A model generated the notes under the pieces. That model ran no database searches. It was given only the letters and a program-made list of their open reading frames with translations, and was not told where the DNA came from. Below, one piece after another: positions 16,110 to 29,362 of a stretch of 36,653 nucleotides of DNA; the stretch's first letter is position 1; each line of letters opens with the position of its first letter. The translations under genes were made by a program, and so were the position numbers. Source of the DNA: an uncultured Oleiphilus sp. (GTDB lineage: Bacteria; Pseudomonadota; Gammaproteobacteria; Pseudomonadales; Oleiphilaceae). The stretch lies in contig CAJWBE010000033.1 of NCBI GenBank assembly GCA_913020045.1, positions 1-36,653 on the forward strand, read 5' to 3'.

Positions 16110-16772
16110 TCACACGACCGTACCCGGCAAGAATGGAACAAACATGACCGGCTCAATTATCTTTTCGTCATAACCTGAACTGTGTTTTGTTACGACGGTC
16201 AAGCTTTGACTAGAGTCACCCACCGGAGCGATCATGCGCCCACCTTCTTTTAACTGTCGCAACAGTTCAACCGGAAGTTCTTTAGGCGCAGCCGTGACAA
16301 TAATAACGTCAAAGGGCCCGCGCTCAGGCCAGCCCATTCCCCCGTCAGAGTGACGAGCACTTAGGTTTCGCAAGCCCATTTTTCGAAACCTAACAACCGC
16401 TCTATCCAACAAGGGAGAAATCCTCTCTACCGAATATACGTCGTCGACCAGTTGCGCAAGAATAGCAGCTTGATACCCAGAACCAGTTCCCAGCTCCAAC
16501 ACTCGACGGGGGGACGTTTCTAACACCAGCTCTGTCATTCGGGCGACAATGTAGGGCTGTGATATCGTTTGCTGATGCCCTATCGGCAGGGCCGTATCTT
16601 CGTAGGCGCGATGCGCTAGCGCTTCATCCAAAAAAATGTGTCGTGGCGTCTCGCCCATAGCTGACAAGACCGCTTCGTTTTTAATTCCCTTATCCCTCAG
16701 CCGCTGCACCAAACGCATCCGCGTTCGCCTCGACGTCATTCCTATCCCTGCCAGTTCAACTGACTCACTCAC
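16110..16772 (-). CDS. pcm: Protein-L-isoaspartate O-methyltransferase
   Basis: This 220-residue cytoplasmic enzyme uses S-adenosylmethionine to methylate isoaspartyl residues in aged proteins, starting their repair. The SAM-binding motif [18 protein letters not shown] and the family segments [17 protein letters not shown] and [16 protein letters not shown] are clear, and the length is typical. The start is a GTG overlapping the surE stop by four bases (GTGA), so translation is coupled. The surE-pcm-nlpD-rpoS neighbourhood is conserved in gammaproteobacteria and fits a stationary-phase survival role. Confidence 0.95.
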   Translation of the reverse strand: MSESVELAGIGMTSRRTRMRLVQRLRDKGIKNEAVLSAMGETPRHIFLDEALAHRAYEDTALPIGHQQTISQPYIVARMTELVLETSPRRVLELGTGSGYQAAILAQLVDDVYSVERISPLLDRAVVRFRKMGLRNLSARHSDGGMGWPERGPFDVIIVTAAPKELPVELLRQLKEGGRMIAPVGDSSQSLTVVTKHSSGYDEKIIEPVMFVPFLPGTVV

Positions 16773-17524
16773 CTGCTGTTACCTTCTAACCAGTGTTCTA
16801 TTTCGCTAATGGCGCTATGGTGCGTCATATCTACCTGAACAGGCGTCAATGATACGTAACCATTTGCCACTGCATAAAAATCAGTTCCCGGTCCGGCGTC
16901 ATCACCCTCACCAGCAACTGCAATCCAATACCGCTCACGGCCTCTTGGGTCCGCCACGACATGGGGTGACTGACCCTTTGCTCGATGCCCCAAACGCGTT
17001 ACCTTCAAACCCTTTAGCTGCTCATAAGGAACATCAGGAACGTTAATATTCAATATTGTTCGGTCGCCTGAAAATCGGAGTGGCACGGGCCGACTCAACA
17101 AGTCAACGACCACTTTTGCAGCAGTCTCATAGTGAAAATTTCCGCGACTCACCAGCGAAACGGCAATCGGAGCTTCAGCCAAAAAACGCCCTTCAATCGC
17201 GGCGGCGACAGTACCGGAATAAAGAACATCATCGCCTAAGTTTTCATGGCTATTGATACCGGAAACCACTCGATCAATACGACCATCAAACAGAGACGTC
17301 AGACCGACATGAACACTATCAGTCGGCGTGCCATCGACACTAAAGTAACCGTTGCGCAACGTTGATACCTTTAGAGGCCTGGACAAGGTAAGTGACCCAC
17401 TTGCACCGCTATGATCTCTATCTGGCGCCACGACTTCGCATTCCGCTATTTCTTTTAACGCATCGGCTAGCACCAGTATGCCTTCGGCATTGATACCGTC
17501 ATCATTCGAAACAAGCAACCGCAT
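16769..17524 (-). CDS. surE: 5'/3'-nucleotidase SurE
   Basis: This 251-residue metal-dependent phosphatase acts on nucleoside monophosphates and is associated with stationary-phase survival. The N-terminal [13 protein letters not shown] supplies the metal-binding Asp8/Asp9. [15 protein letters not shown] and [22 protein letters not shown], containing the conserved Ser and Asn ligands, follow in family order. A good ribosome site (GAGGTGA) precedes ATG 17524. The gene begins 4 bases after truD and overlaps pcm by four bases, so truD-surE-pcm is one translationally tight operon. Confidence 0.96.
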   Translation of the reverse strand: MRLLVSNDDGINAEGILVLADALKEIAECEVVAPDRDHSGASGSLTLSRPLKVSTLRNGYFSVDGTPTDSVHVGLTSLFDGRIDRVVSGINSHENLGDDVLYSGTVAAAIEGRFLAEAPIAVSLVSRGNFHYETAAKVVVDLLSRPVPLRFSGDRTILNINVPDVPYEQLKGLKVTRLGHRAKGQSPHVVADPRGRERYWIAVAGEGDDAGPGTDFYAVANGYVSLTPVQVDMTHHSAISEIEHWLEGNSR

Positions 17525-17528
17525 TACT

Positions 17529-18461
17529 TCACCTCACACCCGACGCATTCTTTACGACGGCAATTTCATCCAACAACGCCGTTGCAAACACACCGCTTGG
17601 CAACGAAAACCCGAGTCTTGCCCAGTCGTCACCAAACTCCCAATCCATATCGGAGGGGACGACTTTCAATGGTCGGCGCTCTAACTTCATTCTGTTTTTA
17701 ACCAAGCCCTTTACTAAAGTAGGGTAGCTATCAAAAACAACTCGCTCTTCGGCTGTAACATCATCCACATCACGCTGAGGGTCACCAAACAAAGCACCCT
17801 GTGCGCCATCTTCTGTCCACACTTCCTTCCCGATCGCGCGCGCTAGTATCTGATTAAACATAAACGACCGAGCAGCAGACAAATAAAACGAACGCTGAGA
17901 GCGAGACGCTTTAATCTTGCCTTCGAAATAGACGTGGCCTCGTGACAGATTAGCGCCATCCAACCCAAAACGCTGCAAGCCAAAGTAATTGGGAAAACCG
18001 TCTTTCGCAATTGTCGACAAAGCAGGCAGCAAGGCTTGCGGGTTGTTCAAGTTGCGCAAAGTAATGCAAAAACGGTTTCCGAAATGCTCTCCGCGACGAA
18101 GCTTCTTATTATGACGCGAGACCCGAATGATATCGACTCCCTCTAAGCCCATCGCGAACCAATCTGGCTCTGGCTTATTCGACAGGTAAACGCTAAACCA
18201 TTGCTTTGTGACCGCCCAACGATCCTTGAGACCCGAAAAGCCAACATCCATCTCTTTAACGGACGCATAGCGGGCAATCTGTTTTGCCACATACTCGGTA
18301 TTCTGCCCCGACTTTTCGAGCCAAAGCCAAACATGCTCGCCCTCCCCTTCCAGTTCAGGGCCGAACAGCTCTTCTACATAAAAATCTTCCGAGCGCTGTT
18401 TAATCTCAGCTTCTGGCCGGTCAAAATCATAAGCAACGGGAAATGTAATCGGGTAATTCAT
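17529..18461 (-). CDS. truD: tRNA pseudouridine(13) synthase TruD
   Basis: This 310-residue enzyme converts uridine 13 of tRNA-Glu to pseudouridine. The catalytic segment [15 protein letters not shown] has Asp80 at the same position as E. coli TruD. The nearby [16 protein letters not shown] and NYFGLQRFG motifs complete the active site. It is somewhat shorter than E. coli TruD (349), mainly in the TRUD insertion domain. ATG 18461 overlaps the ispDF stop by four bases (ATGA). Confidence 0.95.
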   Translation of the reverse strand: MNYPITFPVAYDFDRPEAEIKQRSEDFYVEELFGPELEGEGEHVWLWLEKSGQNTEYVAKQIARYASVKEMDVGFSGLKDRWAVTKQWFSVYLSNKPEPDWFAMGLEGVDIIRVSRHNKKLRRGEHFGNRFCITLRNLNNPQALLPALSTIAKDGFPNYFGLQRFGLDGANLSRGHVYFEGKIKASRSQRSFYLSAARSFMFNQILARAIGKEVWTEDGAQGALFGDPQRDVDDVTAEERVVFDSYPTLVKGLVKNRMKLERRPLKVVPSDMDWEFGDDWARLGFSLPSGVFATALLDEIAVVKNASGVR

Positions 18462-19669
18462 GACACACTAACCGGAAAAAGCATCACACTCGCTTGGCAC
18501 GCGATACCTTCAGATCGGCCCGTAAAACCAAGTTTCTCTGAGGTCGTGGCTTTAACGCTGATTTGATTTGTCGGGACACCCAAGTCTTGTGCAATAGATG
18601 CCTGAATATCACTGATATGAACAGCCAACTTGGGGTATTCTGCAATCACCGTAATATCAGCATTCCCTACCCGATAACCTTGCTCAGATAGCATCAGCAT
18701 CACCGCCTTCAGCAAAGCCCTGCTATCGGCACCTTTCCATTTACTATCTGTATCAGGAAAATGCTTACCAATATCACCCAGCGCCAAAGCCCCAAGCAGT
18801 GCATCCATTAGTGCATGAAGCAAGACATCACCGTCCGAGTGCGCTTTCAATTTGTGGGTATGGGCAATACGGACGCCCCCTAAGATAACGCTATCGCCCA
18901 CGTCAAAAGCATGGACATCGTATCCACTCCCGATTCGCGGCATTAGCGCGCTAGAAACGTTCATAAAGGACATCGCAGTCTCCAAATCGCCAGGGCGAGT
19001 TATCTTGATGTTATTGCCTCGAGACTCGACAAGGTGAGGAAAAGTGCCACTATGCTCCATCGCAGAAGCCTCATCCGTCAGCGTTACTTCGTCGCGAATG
19101 CCCTGCTCAACTGCGGATTTTAGGTCAGAATACTTAAAAACCTGTGGCGTCAAAGCGCGCCACAAACCAGTTCGATCAACTGTTTCACAACTCAAACCAG
19201 CGCCATTTTCTCTCTTTATAGTGTCGTTCACTGGGCTCGCAAGCAAAGCACCCTTTGCGTCAGGCTGAGCCAGTTGACTAAACAAGGATTCAATATCTGT
19301 TTGTGATAAACAAGGGCGTGCCGCATCATGCACCCACACCCAATCATGATCTTGTGCCACGCTATCTATACAATAAAGACCGTTCAACACCGTATTAAAA
19401 CGCTCTGAACCACCAGGAAAAATGGTTACGTTATCTCGTTGTGGAAAATTCAACATTTGCCAATATTGATCGTTTTGAGCTAAGCCAAGCAATACCTTAC
19501 TGAAGCGCAGGTCCGAAGTGAACAACGCCAGCGTATGCTCTAGGATGGTTTTGTTATGAATCGAGAGATACTGTTTAGGTCGGTCGGCGGCCATGCGGGC
19601 GCCCACCCCAGCAGCGGGAATAATCACCCAATGCTTAGGCGATAATGAATTGGCATTCAACTCTGTCAA
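18458..19669 (-). CDS. ispDF: Fused IspD-IspF bifunctional isoprenoid enzyme
   Basis: One 403-residue frame carries two enzymes of the MEP isoprenoid pathway. Residues about 10-238 are IspD, which makes CDP-methylerythritol from MEP and CTP ([52 protein letters not shown]). Residues about 245-403 are IspF, which forms the cyclic diphosphate ([48 protein letters not shown]). The join is a very short linker, [10 protein letters not shown]. Fused IspDF is typical of alpha- and epsilonproteobacteria, while gammaproteobacteria usually have two adjacent genes; here the order is unchanged and the stop is lost. The start is a TTG overlapping the ftsB stop by four bases, with a weak ribosome site. Confidence 0.95.
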   Translation of the reverse strand: MTELNANSLSPKHWVIIPAAGVGARMAADRPKQYLSIHNKTILEHTLALFTSDLRFSKVLLGLAQNDQYWQMLNFPQRDNVTIFPGGSERFNTVLNGLYCIDSVAQDHDWVWVHDAARPCLSQTDIESLFSQLAQPDAKGALLASPVNDTIKRENGAGLSCETVDRTGLWRALTPQVFKYSDLKSAVEQGIRDEVTLTDEASAMEHSGTFPHLVESRGNNIKITRPGDLETAMSFMNVSSALMPRIGSGYDVHAFDVGDSVILGGVRIAHTHKLKAHSDGDVLLHALMDALLGALALGDIGKHFPDTDSKWKGADSRALLKAVMLMLSEQGYRVGNADITVIAEYPKLAVHISDIQASIAQDLGVPTNQISVKATTSEKLGFTGRSEGIACQASVMLFPVSVS

Positions 19670-19944
19670 TGAGAGCGACTCACGACGACAAAAAACGTTT
19701 CATCAGGGCCTATCATCCCTAACTCCGACCGAGCGCGCTCTTCGATCGCATCAAAACCACTCCTTAGGTCTTGAACCTCCGCATCGAGTCGAGCATTTCG
19801 TTGGATCAAGGTTTGATTAACCGCTACCTGACTTTCTACTTTTGAATTAAGCATACTTGCTTCGGCGAAACTACCTTCACCGACCCATAGACGAAACTGC
19901 AAGCCAAGGGCTAAGACGAGCATTAAGCTCCACAAAAACTTCAT
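19666..19944 (-). CDS. ftsB: Cell division protein FtsB
   Basis: This 92-residue bitopic inner-membrane protein of the divisome pairs with FtsL and FtsQ. Residues 3-20 are a transmembrane helix, followed by a coiled coil (about 28-68: [32 protein letters not shown] in consecutive heptads) and the conserved [19 protein letters not shown] end. Size and place between eno and ispD match the usual gammaproteobacterial order. A terminator (20025-20050) separates it from eno, so it probably heads the ftsB-ispDF-truD-surE-pcm operon. Confidence 0.93.
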   Translation of the reverse strand: MKFLWSLMLVLALGLQFRLWVGEGSFAEASMLNSKVESQVAVNQTLIQRNARLDAEVQDLRSGFDAIEERARSELGMIGPDETFFVVVSRSH

Positions 19945-20024
19945 TAAAACAACCGCCTATGCAGGCAATTAGAAACACCAACAAACAACATCGACATATC
20001 AGACAATTCACAGAAAACTAAACG

Positions 20025-20050
20025 AAAAAGAGCCCTATAAAAGGGCTCTT
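20025..20050 (-). terminator. Terminator after eno
   Basis: On the minus strand AAGAGCCC-TTTTATA-GGGCTCTT forms a perfect eight-base stem with a seven-base loop and continues into a T-run. It lies 109 bases past the eno stop and before ftsB. Confidence 0.8.
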
Positions 20051-20158
20051 CAGACCATCTATTTACTCTAGCCTAGATCGTTTTCTTTCGCTAAAAGAAA
20101 TAGAGTACGAATTTGTAATATCTCTGTATTGTAAATGGGCTATCAATGCACAGCCGTA

Positions 20159-21454
<1,296 letters not shown>

Positions 21455-21503
21455 CTAATTTCTCCAAATATCTAAAAACTTACTATTCACACTCACACGC
21501 GCT

Positions 21504-22361
<858 letters not shown>

Positions 22362-22376
22362 TTACCGAGACCGAAA

Positions 22377-24029
<1,653 letters not shown>

Positions 24030-24181
24030 CTAGTACGAAACGACGATTCGCAAGGCTGTACAGTTTAAAAGCACTATATAAGAAGGGGGAGACTTTCATC
24101 TCAAGATGGGGCGCCAGACTACCAGAAACATGATATCGCCTCAATCAATATGGCGATCATTTTTTGATCAAAATAATCCGC

Positions 24182-24208
24182 GCTTGCCATGGCTTAACCA
24201 TGACAAGC
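24182..24208. terminator. Hairpin after sspB, possible terminator
   Basis: GCTTGCCATGG-CTTAA-CCATGACAAGC forms an 11-pair stem (one G-U or mismatch depending on strand) 16 bases past the sspB stop. The U-run that follows on the minus strand is weak (GATTATTTTGATC), so termination is only likely. Confidence 0.5.
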
Positions 24209-24223
24209 ACCCTGCTCTACCTG

Positions 24224-24622
24224 CTATTTGACAATTTTAAGTGCTGGCTTTGGCGCGCTGGGCGGCAACTCCTTGGCACTGGGGTCGTCCGGGTCCGGCG
24301 GCTCTGGCGCGCCAGGCTCTGCGCCAAATACCATTCCCTGACCATTCTCTTTTGCGTAAATGGCCATCACCGCGACAACAGGTACATAAACCTGCATTGG
24401 AACACCACCAAAGCGCGCACTAAACTCAATCGCATCATCAGAGATCAAAAGGTCCGTAATCGCTCCAGGACTAACGTTAAGGATAATCTGACCGTTAGTC
24501 ACATAATCTTCAGGAACACGAACGCCCTGCACACCGGCATCAATCACCAAGTATGGCGTCATTTCATTGTCTACGATCCACTCGTTCAATGCTCTAACAA
24601 GATAGGGGCGACTCGGGGTCAT
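24224..24622 (-). CDS. sspB: ClpXP protease specificity-enhancing factor SspB
   Basis: This 132-residue adaptor delivers ssrA-tagged and other substrates to ClpXP. The folded domain (about 1-105) has RPYLVRALNEWIVDNEMTPYLVIDA and FSARFGGVPMQVYVPVVAVMAIYAKENG. A proline/acidic linker follows, and the C-terminal tail PALKIVK is the ClpX-binding motif seen in E. coli SspB (similar LRVVK end). It lies 32 bases after sspA on the same strand, the standard sspAB operon. Confidence 0.94.
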   Translation of the reverse strand: MTPSRPYLVRALNEWIVDNEMTPYLVIDAGVQGVRVPEDYVTNGQIILNVSPGAITDLLISDDAIEFSARFGGVPMQVYVPVVAVMAIYAKENGQGMVFGAEPGAPEPPDPDDPSAKELPPSAPKPALKIVK

Positions 24623-24654
24623 ACCGGCTCCAACAGATAAATTTTTGCGCTCGG

Positions 24655-25284
24655 TTAGAGACGCATCTCAGACTCAACTTCAGACAAACTGGCTTTGAAA
24701 GATTCGCTCTCAAAGATCTGTTCCATATACTTGAGGATAGGTTTCGCTGCCGCCACGTTAAGCTCGATACCCATGACAGGTAACCGCCATAAAAGGGCTG
24801 CCACACAGCAATCAACAATCGTAAACTCGTCGCTCATGAAGAAGGGCTTTTCAGCAAAAATAGGCGCTGTGGCGATCAAGCTTTCCTTCAACTCCTTACG
24901 GCACTGCTCTGCTTTTGCAGATGTTGGGTCTTCCAAAATTTGATCCGCCAAACCACACCAATCTTTTCTGATGCGGTACATCATCAAACGACTCTGGGCT
25001 CTTGCAACTGGATAAACAGGCAACAAAGGAGGATGTGGAAAACGCTCATCCAAGTACTCCATCATGATATCTGGTTCATAAAGCACCAAATCACGATCTA
25101 CAAGCGTAGGGAGATCATTGTATGGGTTATGGTCTGCAAGCTCTTCAGGCTTCGCATCAGGGTCTACATCGATAATATCGACCGCAACACCTTTTTCTGC
25201 CAAAACAATTCTTACTCGATGACTGTAATGGCTTTTTCCGTCAGAAAAAAAAGTCATTGAAGACCGCTTGGTCACAACTCCCAT
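24655..25284 (-). CDS. sspA: Stringent starvation protein A (GST fold)
   Basis: This 209-residue glutathione-S-transferase-fold protein binds RNA polymerase and helps cells in starvation and stationary phase; it lacks GST catalysis in relatives. The N-terminal thioredoxin-like part has [57 protein letters not shown] in order, and the helical C-terminal domain spans about 85-209. ATG 25284 has GAGGAA just upstream. Upstream (about 25386) the minus strand has TATACT followed by a GC-rich stretch, a possible stringently controlled promoter. A terminator at 25432-25466 separates it from petC. Confidence 0.94.
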   Translation of the reverse strand: MGVVTKRSSMTFFSDGKSHYSHRVRIVLAEKGVAVDIIDVDPDAKPEELADHNPYNDLPTLVDRDLVLYEPDIMMEYLDERFPHPPLLPVYPVARAQSRLMMYRIRKDWCGLADQILEDPTSAKAEQCRKELKESLIATAPIFAEKPFFMSDEFTIVDCCVAALLWRLPVMGIELNVAAAKPILKYMEQIFESESFKASLSEVESEMRL

Positions 25285-25431
25285 AGGTATTCCTCATGAT
25301 CAATTAAGCTAAATTTGCGAAGCCAGTGGCGGCCACTTCAAGAGCCGCTTATAAATACGCCGCTGACAAAAATTCGCGCAGAGTATACATGATTTCTAAA
25401 CGAATCGTGTATTTTATGGCCGATTAGGAAA

Positions 25432-25466
25432 CAAAAAAGGCCGTCGACGCATGCCAACAGCCTTTT
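25432..25466 (-). terminator. Terminator after petC
   Basis: On the minus strand AAAAGGC ... GCCTTTTTT (25466-25433) closes a loop with weaker inner pairing and ends in six T. A perfect eight-base inverted repeat CACTAATC-TC-GATTAGTG (25473-25490) overlaps the petC stop codon just before it. Confidence 0.65.
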
Positions 25467-25484
25467 CGAATCCACTAATCTCGA

Positions 25485-26243
25485 TTAGTGAATGTCGCGC
25501 CAGTATTCCTTGTTCAAGAAATAAACAAAGATAAAGAAGAATGCAAGGAAGATAAGGACTGTACGCCCCAGCTCAACGCTCTGCAATCGCGATGGCTCAC
25601 CAACGTATTCCAAAAAGTTTACGAGATCATAAATCGCCTCGTCATACTGATCAGGAGAAAGCTTACCAGGCGTGGAAAACTCTTCACAACCGCTGCTTTT
25701 AACGATCTTGCCACTTAAAGGATCAACCTCTGGCTCAACACCTAGCTGAGGTTTATCTGCACACACACCTTGAAGGTCTGCCAAAACATGCGGCATACCG
25801 ACATCCTTAAATACGACATTATTGACGCCATAAGGACGCTTAGAGTCTGCATAAAAGCCTCGCATGTAGTTGTACAACCACTCAGGACCTCTCAACCGAG
25901 CAGCCAACGTTAAGTCTGGCGGCGCACTACCAAACCATACCTTCGCTAAGTCTTCAGGCATTGCGATTTCCATCAACTCACCAATCTTGGCATCTCCGAA
26001 GATGAGATTTTCTTCAAAAATCTCATTTGGAATACCCAAATCATTCGCCGCACGCTCATAGCGCGCGTACTTCATGGAGTGACACGCAAAGCAGTAGTTA
26101 GTGAATAACGCCAAACCTCGCTGAAGCGACTCTTGATCACGGATGTCCGTGTCGATAGGGTCCATTGGCACAGAAGCGCCACCGGCGGCAAACGAACCTG
26201 CAGAAACAAATGTAAGAAATAGGGCTATTATTAATTTTTTCAT
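25485..26243 (-). CDS. petC: Cytochrome c1 of the bc1 complex
   Basis: This 252-residue electron carrier is anchored in the inner membrane with its haem domain in the periplasm, and passes electrons from the Rieske centre to soluble cytochromes. A signal peptide (about 1-19, ending SFA) is followed by the haem c motif CFACH (51-55), with an axial Met expected around MPHVLADLQG. The C-terminal helix VLIFLAFFFIFVYFLNKEYW anchors it. Its start overlaps the petB stop by four bases (ATGA). Unlike some proteobacteria, petB and petC are separate genes here. Confidence 0.96.
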   Translation of the reverse strand: MKKLIIALFLTFVSAGSFAAGGASVPMDPIDTDIRDQESLQRGLALFTNYCFACHSMKYARYERAANDLGIPNEIFEENLIFGDAKIGELMEIAMPEDLAKVWFGSAPPDLTLAARLRGPEWLYNYMRGFYADSKRPYGVNNVVFKDVGMPHVLADLQGVCADKPQLGVEPEVDPLSGKIVKSSGCEEFSTPGKLSPDQYDEAIYDLVNFLEYVGEPSRLQSVELGRTVLIFLAFFFIFVYFLNKEYWRDIH

Positions 26244-27454
26244 TTCATTGTCACCCTTTCTGGAACAGGCTTAGTTTTCTCGATACTTGTATACCAAGGC
26301 ATTAAGAGGAAGTAAGCAAAATACACTCCCGTCAAAATCTGCGCTAGCAAGGTTCTTCCCGGCGTCGTAACGACAACACCTAAGTAACCCAAAATACAAA
26401 ATGCGATAACAAACATAACCAGCCAAATCTTACTCATCCAGCCCTTATAGCGCATCGACTTAACAGGACTTCGATCCAACCAAGGCAGCACAAACAATAC
26501 AGCAATCGCAGCACCCATCGCGACGACACCCAAGAACGCATCAGGAACAGCTCTCAGGATTGCGTAGAAAGGAGTGAAGTACCAAACTGGTGCAATATGA
26601 TCGGGTGTTTTAAGCGGATTAGCCGGCTCAAAATTAGGCTTCTCGATAAAGTAGCCACCCATTTCAGGGAAAAAGAACACAATCGCACAAAATACGAAGA
26701 GAAAGACAACAATACCTACCATGTCATGCACGGTATAGAAAGGGTGAAAAGGAATACCATCTTTAGGGATACCGTTTTCATCTTTGTTCTTCTTGATCTC
26801 AACACCGTCTGGATTATTTGAACCTACCGTGTGAAGCGCTAATACGTGCAACACAACCAAGGCAATAATGACAATTGGAAGAGCAACAACATGCAACGCA
26901 AAGAAACGGTTGAGGGTAATACCTGAAATCAAGTAATCACCACGAATCCACAAAGAAAGGCCTTCGCCGATATAGGGAATTGCACCAAACAAGTTAACAA
27001 TTACCTGCGCACCCCAGTATGACATTTGACCCCAAGGCAACAAGTAACCCATAAAGGCTTCAGCCATCAGCGCTAGATAGATCGTCATTCCGAAAATCCA
27101 CACTAACTCACGAGGCTTCTTATAAGAGCCATACATCAAGCCTCTAAACATGTGCATATATACGACAACAAAAAATGCCGATGCACCCGTTGAATGCAGG
27201 TAACGCAATAACCAGCCATACTCGACGTCGCGCATGATGTATTCAATTGAGGCAAAAGCACCTTCGGCCGTTGGGTTGTAGCTCATAGTCAACCAAATGC
27301 CGGTTAGCAGCTGATTAGCAAGAACAACAAAGGAGAGCACGCCAAAGAAGTACAAGAAGTTAAAGTTCTTTGGTGCGTAATACTTGCTCATGTGATCTTC
27401 AAAGGCTTTTACAATCGGTAGCCTTTGATCAACCCAGTTTATCAGTTTTTGCAT
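26240..27454 (-). CDS. petB: Cytochrome b of the bc1 complex
   Basis: This 404-residue integral membrane subunit carries the two b haems and the quinol-oxidising and quinone-reducing sites. The haem-ligand histidines appear as RYLHSTGASAFF...YMHMFRG in helix B and FALHVVALP...VLHVLALHTVG in helix D. The Qo-site region reads GYLLPWGQMSYWGAQVI, and the conserved PEW triplet is represented here as PVWYFTPFYAILR. About 8 to 9 helices are expected. The start overlaps the petA stop by one base (TAATG) and the stop overlaps petC by four, so petABC is one coupled operon. Confidence 0.97.
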   Translation of the reverse strand: MQKLINWVDQRLPIVKAFEDHMSKYYAPKNFNFLYFFGVLSFVVLANQLLTGIWLTMSYNPTAEGAFASIEYIMRDVEYGWLLRYLHSTGASAFFVVVYMHMFRGLMYGSYKKPRELVWIFGMTIYLALMAEAFMGYLLPWGQMSYWGAQVIVNLFGAIPYIGEGLSLWIRGDYLISGITLNRFFALHVVALPIVIIALVVLHVLALHTVGSNNPDGVEIKKNKDENGIPKDGIPFHPFYTVHDMVGIVVFLFVFCAIVFFFPEMGGYFIEKPNFEPANPLKTPDHIAPVWYFTPFYAILRAVPDAFLGVVAMGAAIAVLFVLPWLDRSPVKSMRYKGWMSKIWLVMFVIAFCILGYLGVVVTTPGRTLLAQILTGVYFAYFLLMPWYTSIEKTKPVPERVTMK

Positions 27455-28047
27455 TAGGCAGCCTCCTCATCAACACCAACTACAATGGTTTCGTCATCCA
27501 AGTATTTATACGGAGGTATTTCAAGATTTTTCGGGGCAGGAACCCCTTTAAATACTCGACCCGCCAAGTCAAATCGCGAACCATGACAAGGGCAAAAGAA
27601 GCCGCCCAACCAATTCTCGTCATACTCTTGCGGCTCGACCTCTGGAACAAACTGTGGAGAGCACCCTAGATGCGTACAGATACCGACAATAATCGCATAC
27701 TCTGGTCGAGTTGCTCGAAACACACCTGTAACGTATGAGGGCTGTTGCGGCATTTCAGAGTTTGGGTCACGCAGCTCGTCACCTAGCTTTTCGATATTAT
27801 CGAGCATCTCTTGTGTTCGCCGAATCACCCAGACAGGTTTACCACGCCACTCTACGGTCATTCGCTGACCAGGCTCTAACTTTCCAATACTTGCCTTCAC
27901 TGGTGCCCCAGCAGCTTTCGCCTTGGCACTTGGATTCCAAGAAGCAACAAATGGCACTGCTGCACCAATCGCTCCTACTCCTCCAACTACCGAGGTGGCA
28001 CCAAGCAAAAATCTGCGCCGGCTCGCATTTACGTCGCCATCACTCAT
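27454..28047 (-). CDS. petA: Rieske iron-sulphur subunit of the bc1 complex
   Basis: This 197-residue subunit bears a [2Fe-2S] cluster that takes an electron from quinol and passes it to cytochrome c1. A twin-arginine motif SRRRFLLGA near residue 10 and one helix (about 14-33) predict Tat export with a retained membrane anchor. The cluster ligands are CTHLGC and CPCHGS, with both disulphide cysteines present. GGGGGAAG precedes the ATG as ribosome site. It is first in petABC, 298 bases downstream of rpsI, with a terminator and a long inverted repeat in between. Confidence 0.97.
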   Translation of the reverse strand: MSDGDVNASRRRFLLGATSVVGGVGAIGAAVPFVASWNPSAKAKAAGAPVKASIGKLEPGQRMTVEWRGKPVWVIRRTQEMLDNIEKLGDELRDPNSEMPQQPSYVTGVFRATRPEYAIIVGICTHLGCSPQFVPEVEPQEYDENWLGGFFCPCHGSRFDLAGRVFKGVPAPKNLEIPPYKYLDDETIVVGVDEEAA

Positions 28048-28175
28048 TACAGGCTTCCCCCATCAACTTATTACTTAAAATTTCTTGGTTATTATACGGC
28101 TATACAACAGCACGAAGGAGAAAACTGAGCAAATCAGAAATCATCTTCCTTTAGCCAATTTATGTTTTAGGCAGT

Positions 28176-28217
28176 AATTACTTCGGCCATTTTAAAAATG
28201 GCCCAAATAGTAATTAA
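28176..28217. repeat. Long inverted repeat between rpsI and petA
   Basis: An inner perfect palindrome GGCCATTTT-A-AAAATGGCC (28186-28204) lies inside outer arms TAATTACT (28176-28183) and AGTAATTA (28210-28217). The 42-base structure has two helices separated by a small asymmetric interior loop (2 and 5 bases). No T-run follows on either strand, so it is not a standard terminator. It lies about 130 bases upstream of petA and 75 bases past the rpsI terminator. Confidence 0.75.
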
Positions 28218-28291
28218 ATTAACCCCGCGCTTCAACCGTTTTCCCAAGCATAACAATCTGTTTCGAAAAAAAGCTAAGAAAACACTCAAGC

Positions 28292-28333
28292 AAAAAAAAA
28301 CGCCTGACGAACAAATTCGACAAGCGTTTTTTT
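28292..28333. terminator. Terminator after rpsI
   Basis: Arms AAAAAAACGCCTGACGAA and TTCGACAAGCGTTTTTTT pair at 16 of 18 positions around a CAAA loop. The A and T runs on both sides allow termination on either strand. It lies 12 bases past the rpsI stop. Confidence 0.8.
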
Positions 28334-28345
28334 GAACAGACGCGA

Positions 28346-28738
28346 TTAACGCTTCGAGAACTGAGGCTTTTTACGCGCTTTACGCAAGCCAACTTTCTTA
28401 CGCTCTACCGCTCTAGCATCACGAGTTACCCAACCCGCTTGACGAAGAGGAGCACGCAACGTTTCATCATACTCCATTAGAGCACGAGCAATACCGTGAC
28501 GAATCGCACCGGCTTGACCCGTTGTACCACCGCCTTTAACAGTAATTTTAACGTCGAACTTATCGGCCATTCCAACCAACTCTAGTGGCTGACGAACAAC
28601 CATTTGAGCCGTTTTACGACCAAAGAATGTATCCAAAGATACACCGTTCACTACAATCTGGCCGCTGCCAGACTTAAGAAAAACACGTGCCGCTGAGGTT
28701 TTACGACGACCTGTTCCATAATTGTATGCTACTGACAT
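28346..28738 (-). CDS. rpsI: Small ribosomal subunit protein uS9
   Basis: This 130-residue ribosomal protein of the small subunit has a basic C-terminal tail, RKKPQFSKR, that reaches the P-site tRNA. The family start [14 protein letters not shown] and the segment [19 protein letters not shown] are intact and the length equals E. coli S9. It follows rplM by 12 bases in the conserved rplM-rpsI operon, and its terminator lies immediately downstream. Confidence 0.98.
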   Translation of the reverse strand: MSVAYNYGTGRRKTSAARVFLKSGSGQIVVNGVSLDTFFGRKTAQMVVRQPLELVGMADKFDVKITVKGGGTTGQAGAIRHGIARALMEYDETLRAPLRQAGWVTRDARAVERKKVGLRKARKKPQFSKR

Positions 28739-28750
28739 AATCGCCTTACC

Positions 28751-29179
28751 TTAAATATCTAGTGTTTGAGGCTGCTGGGCTGTGTGCGGATGTTGATCAC
28801 CTGCATACACCTTCAACTTCTTAAACATTGCACGACCCAAAGGCCCACGAGGCAACATTCCCTTAACCGCACCCTGAATAACTCTTTCAGGCGCTTTATC
28901 AATCAATTTTTCGAAAGATATAGACTTCAAACCACCAATATAGCCGGTATGGTGTTGATACAGCTTATCGCTCGCCTTCTTTCCTGTTACCGCTACTTTT
29001 TCAGCATTAACGACAACAATGTAATCACCCGTATCTACGTGAGGGGTGTATTCAGGCTTATGCTTGCCCCGTAAACGGCTTGCAATCTCGGTCGACAAAC
29101 GACCCAAAGTCTTGCCTGTAGCATCTACTACATACCAGTCGCGCTTTACGCTCTCTGGTTTTGCACTTAACGTCTTCAT
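28751..29179 (-). CDS. rplM: Large ribosomal subunit protein uL13
   Basis: This 142-residue early-assembly protein of the large subunit, equal in length to E. coli L13, carries [31 protein letters not shown] and [20 protein letters not shown]. It is first in rplM-rpsI. A probable growth-rate-controlled promoter (29322-29335) gives a leader of about 140 bases; autoregulation through the leader is known in E. coli but I cannot confirm a structure here. Confidence 0.98.
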   Translation of the reverse strand: MKTLSAKPESVKRDWYVVDATGKTLGRLSTEIASRLRGKHKPEYTPHVDTGDYIVVVNAEKVAVTGKKASDKLYQHHTGYIGGLKSISFEKLIDKAPERVIQGAVKGMLPRGPLGRAMFKKLKVYAGDQHPHTAQQPQTLDI

Positions 29180-29321
29180 TTAATCCGCCTTTTTTAGCTC
29201 AACTGAGCACACAACACTTCCCACCTAAAGCCATCATCGACAGCAGGGAAAGCCATTCAGATTCATTATTATTCGATTAGCCGTGAGACGGGGCTGACTC
29301 GTTGACTTACCGACAAAATAA

Positions 29322-29335
29322 GGGCGCGAAGTATA
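29322..29335 (-). promoter_or_regulatory. Candidate rplM promoter with GC-rich discriminator
   Basis: On the minus strand TATACT (29335-29330) is followed at once by TCGCGCCC (29329-29322). A -10 box with a GC-rich discriminator is typical of ribosomal promoters under ppGpp control. No convincing -35 box is seen. It sits about 28 bases past the tatD stop and 145 bases before rplM. Confidence 0.5.
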
Positions 29336-29362
29336 ATACATACAAAGCAAAAGAATCTAGCC

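Noticed and set aside
24133-24175. ATCGCC...GGCGAT hairpin followed by T-run on the plus strand as a terminator
   Set aside because: No plus-strand gene ends before it; pyrG and sspB both run on the minus strand, where no T-run follows.
24164-24640. 158-codon plus-strand frame opposite sspB
   Set aside because: It lies antisense to a clearly identified sspB, has an arginine/histidine-rich unnatural composition and no domain.
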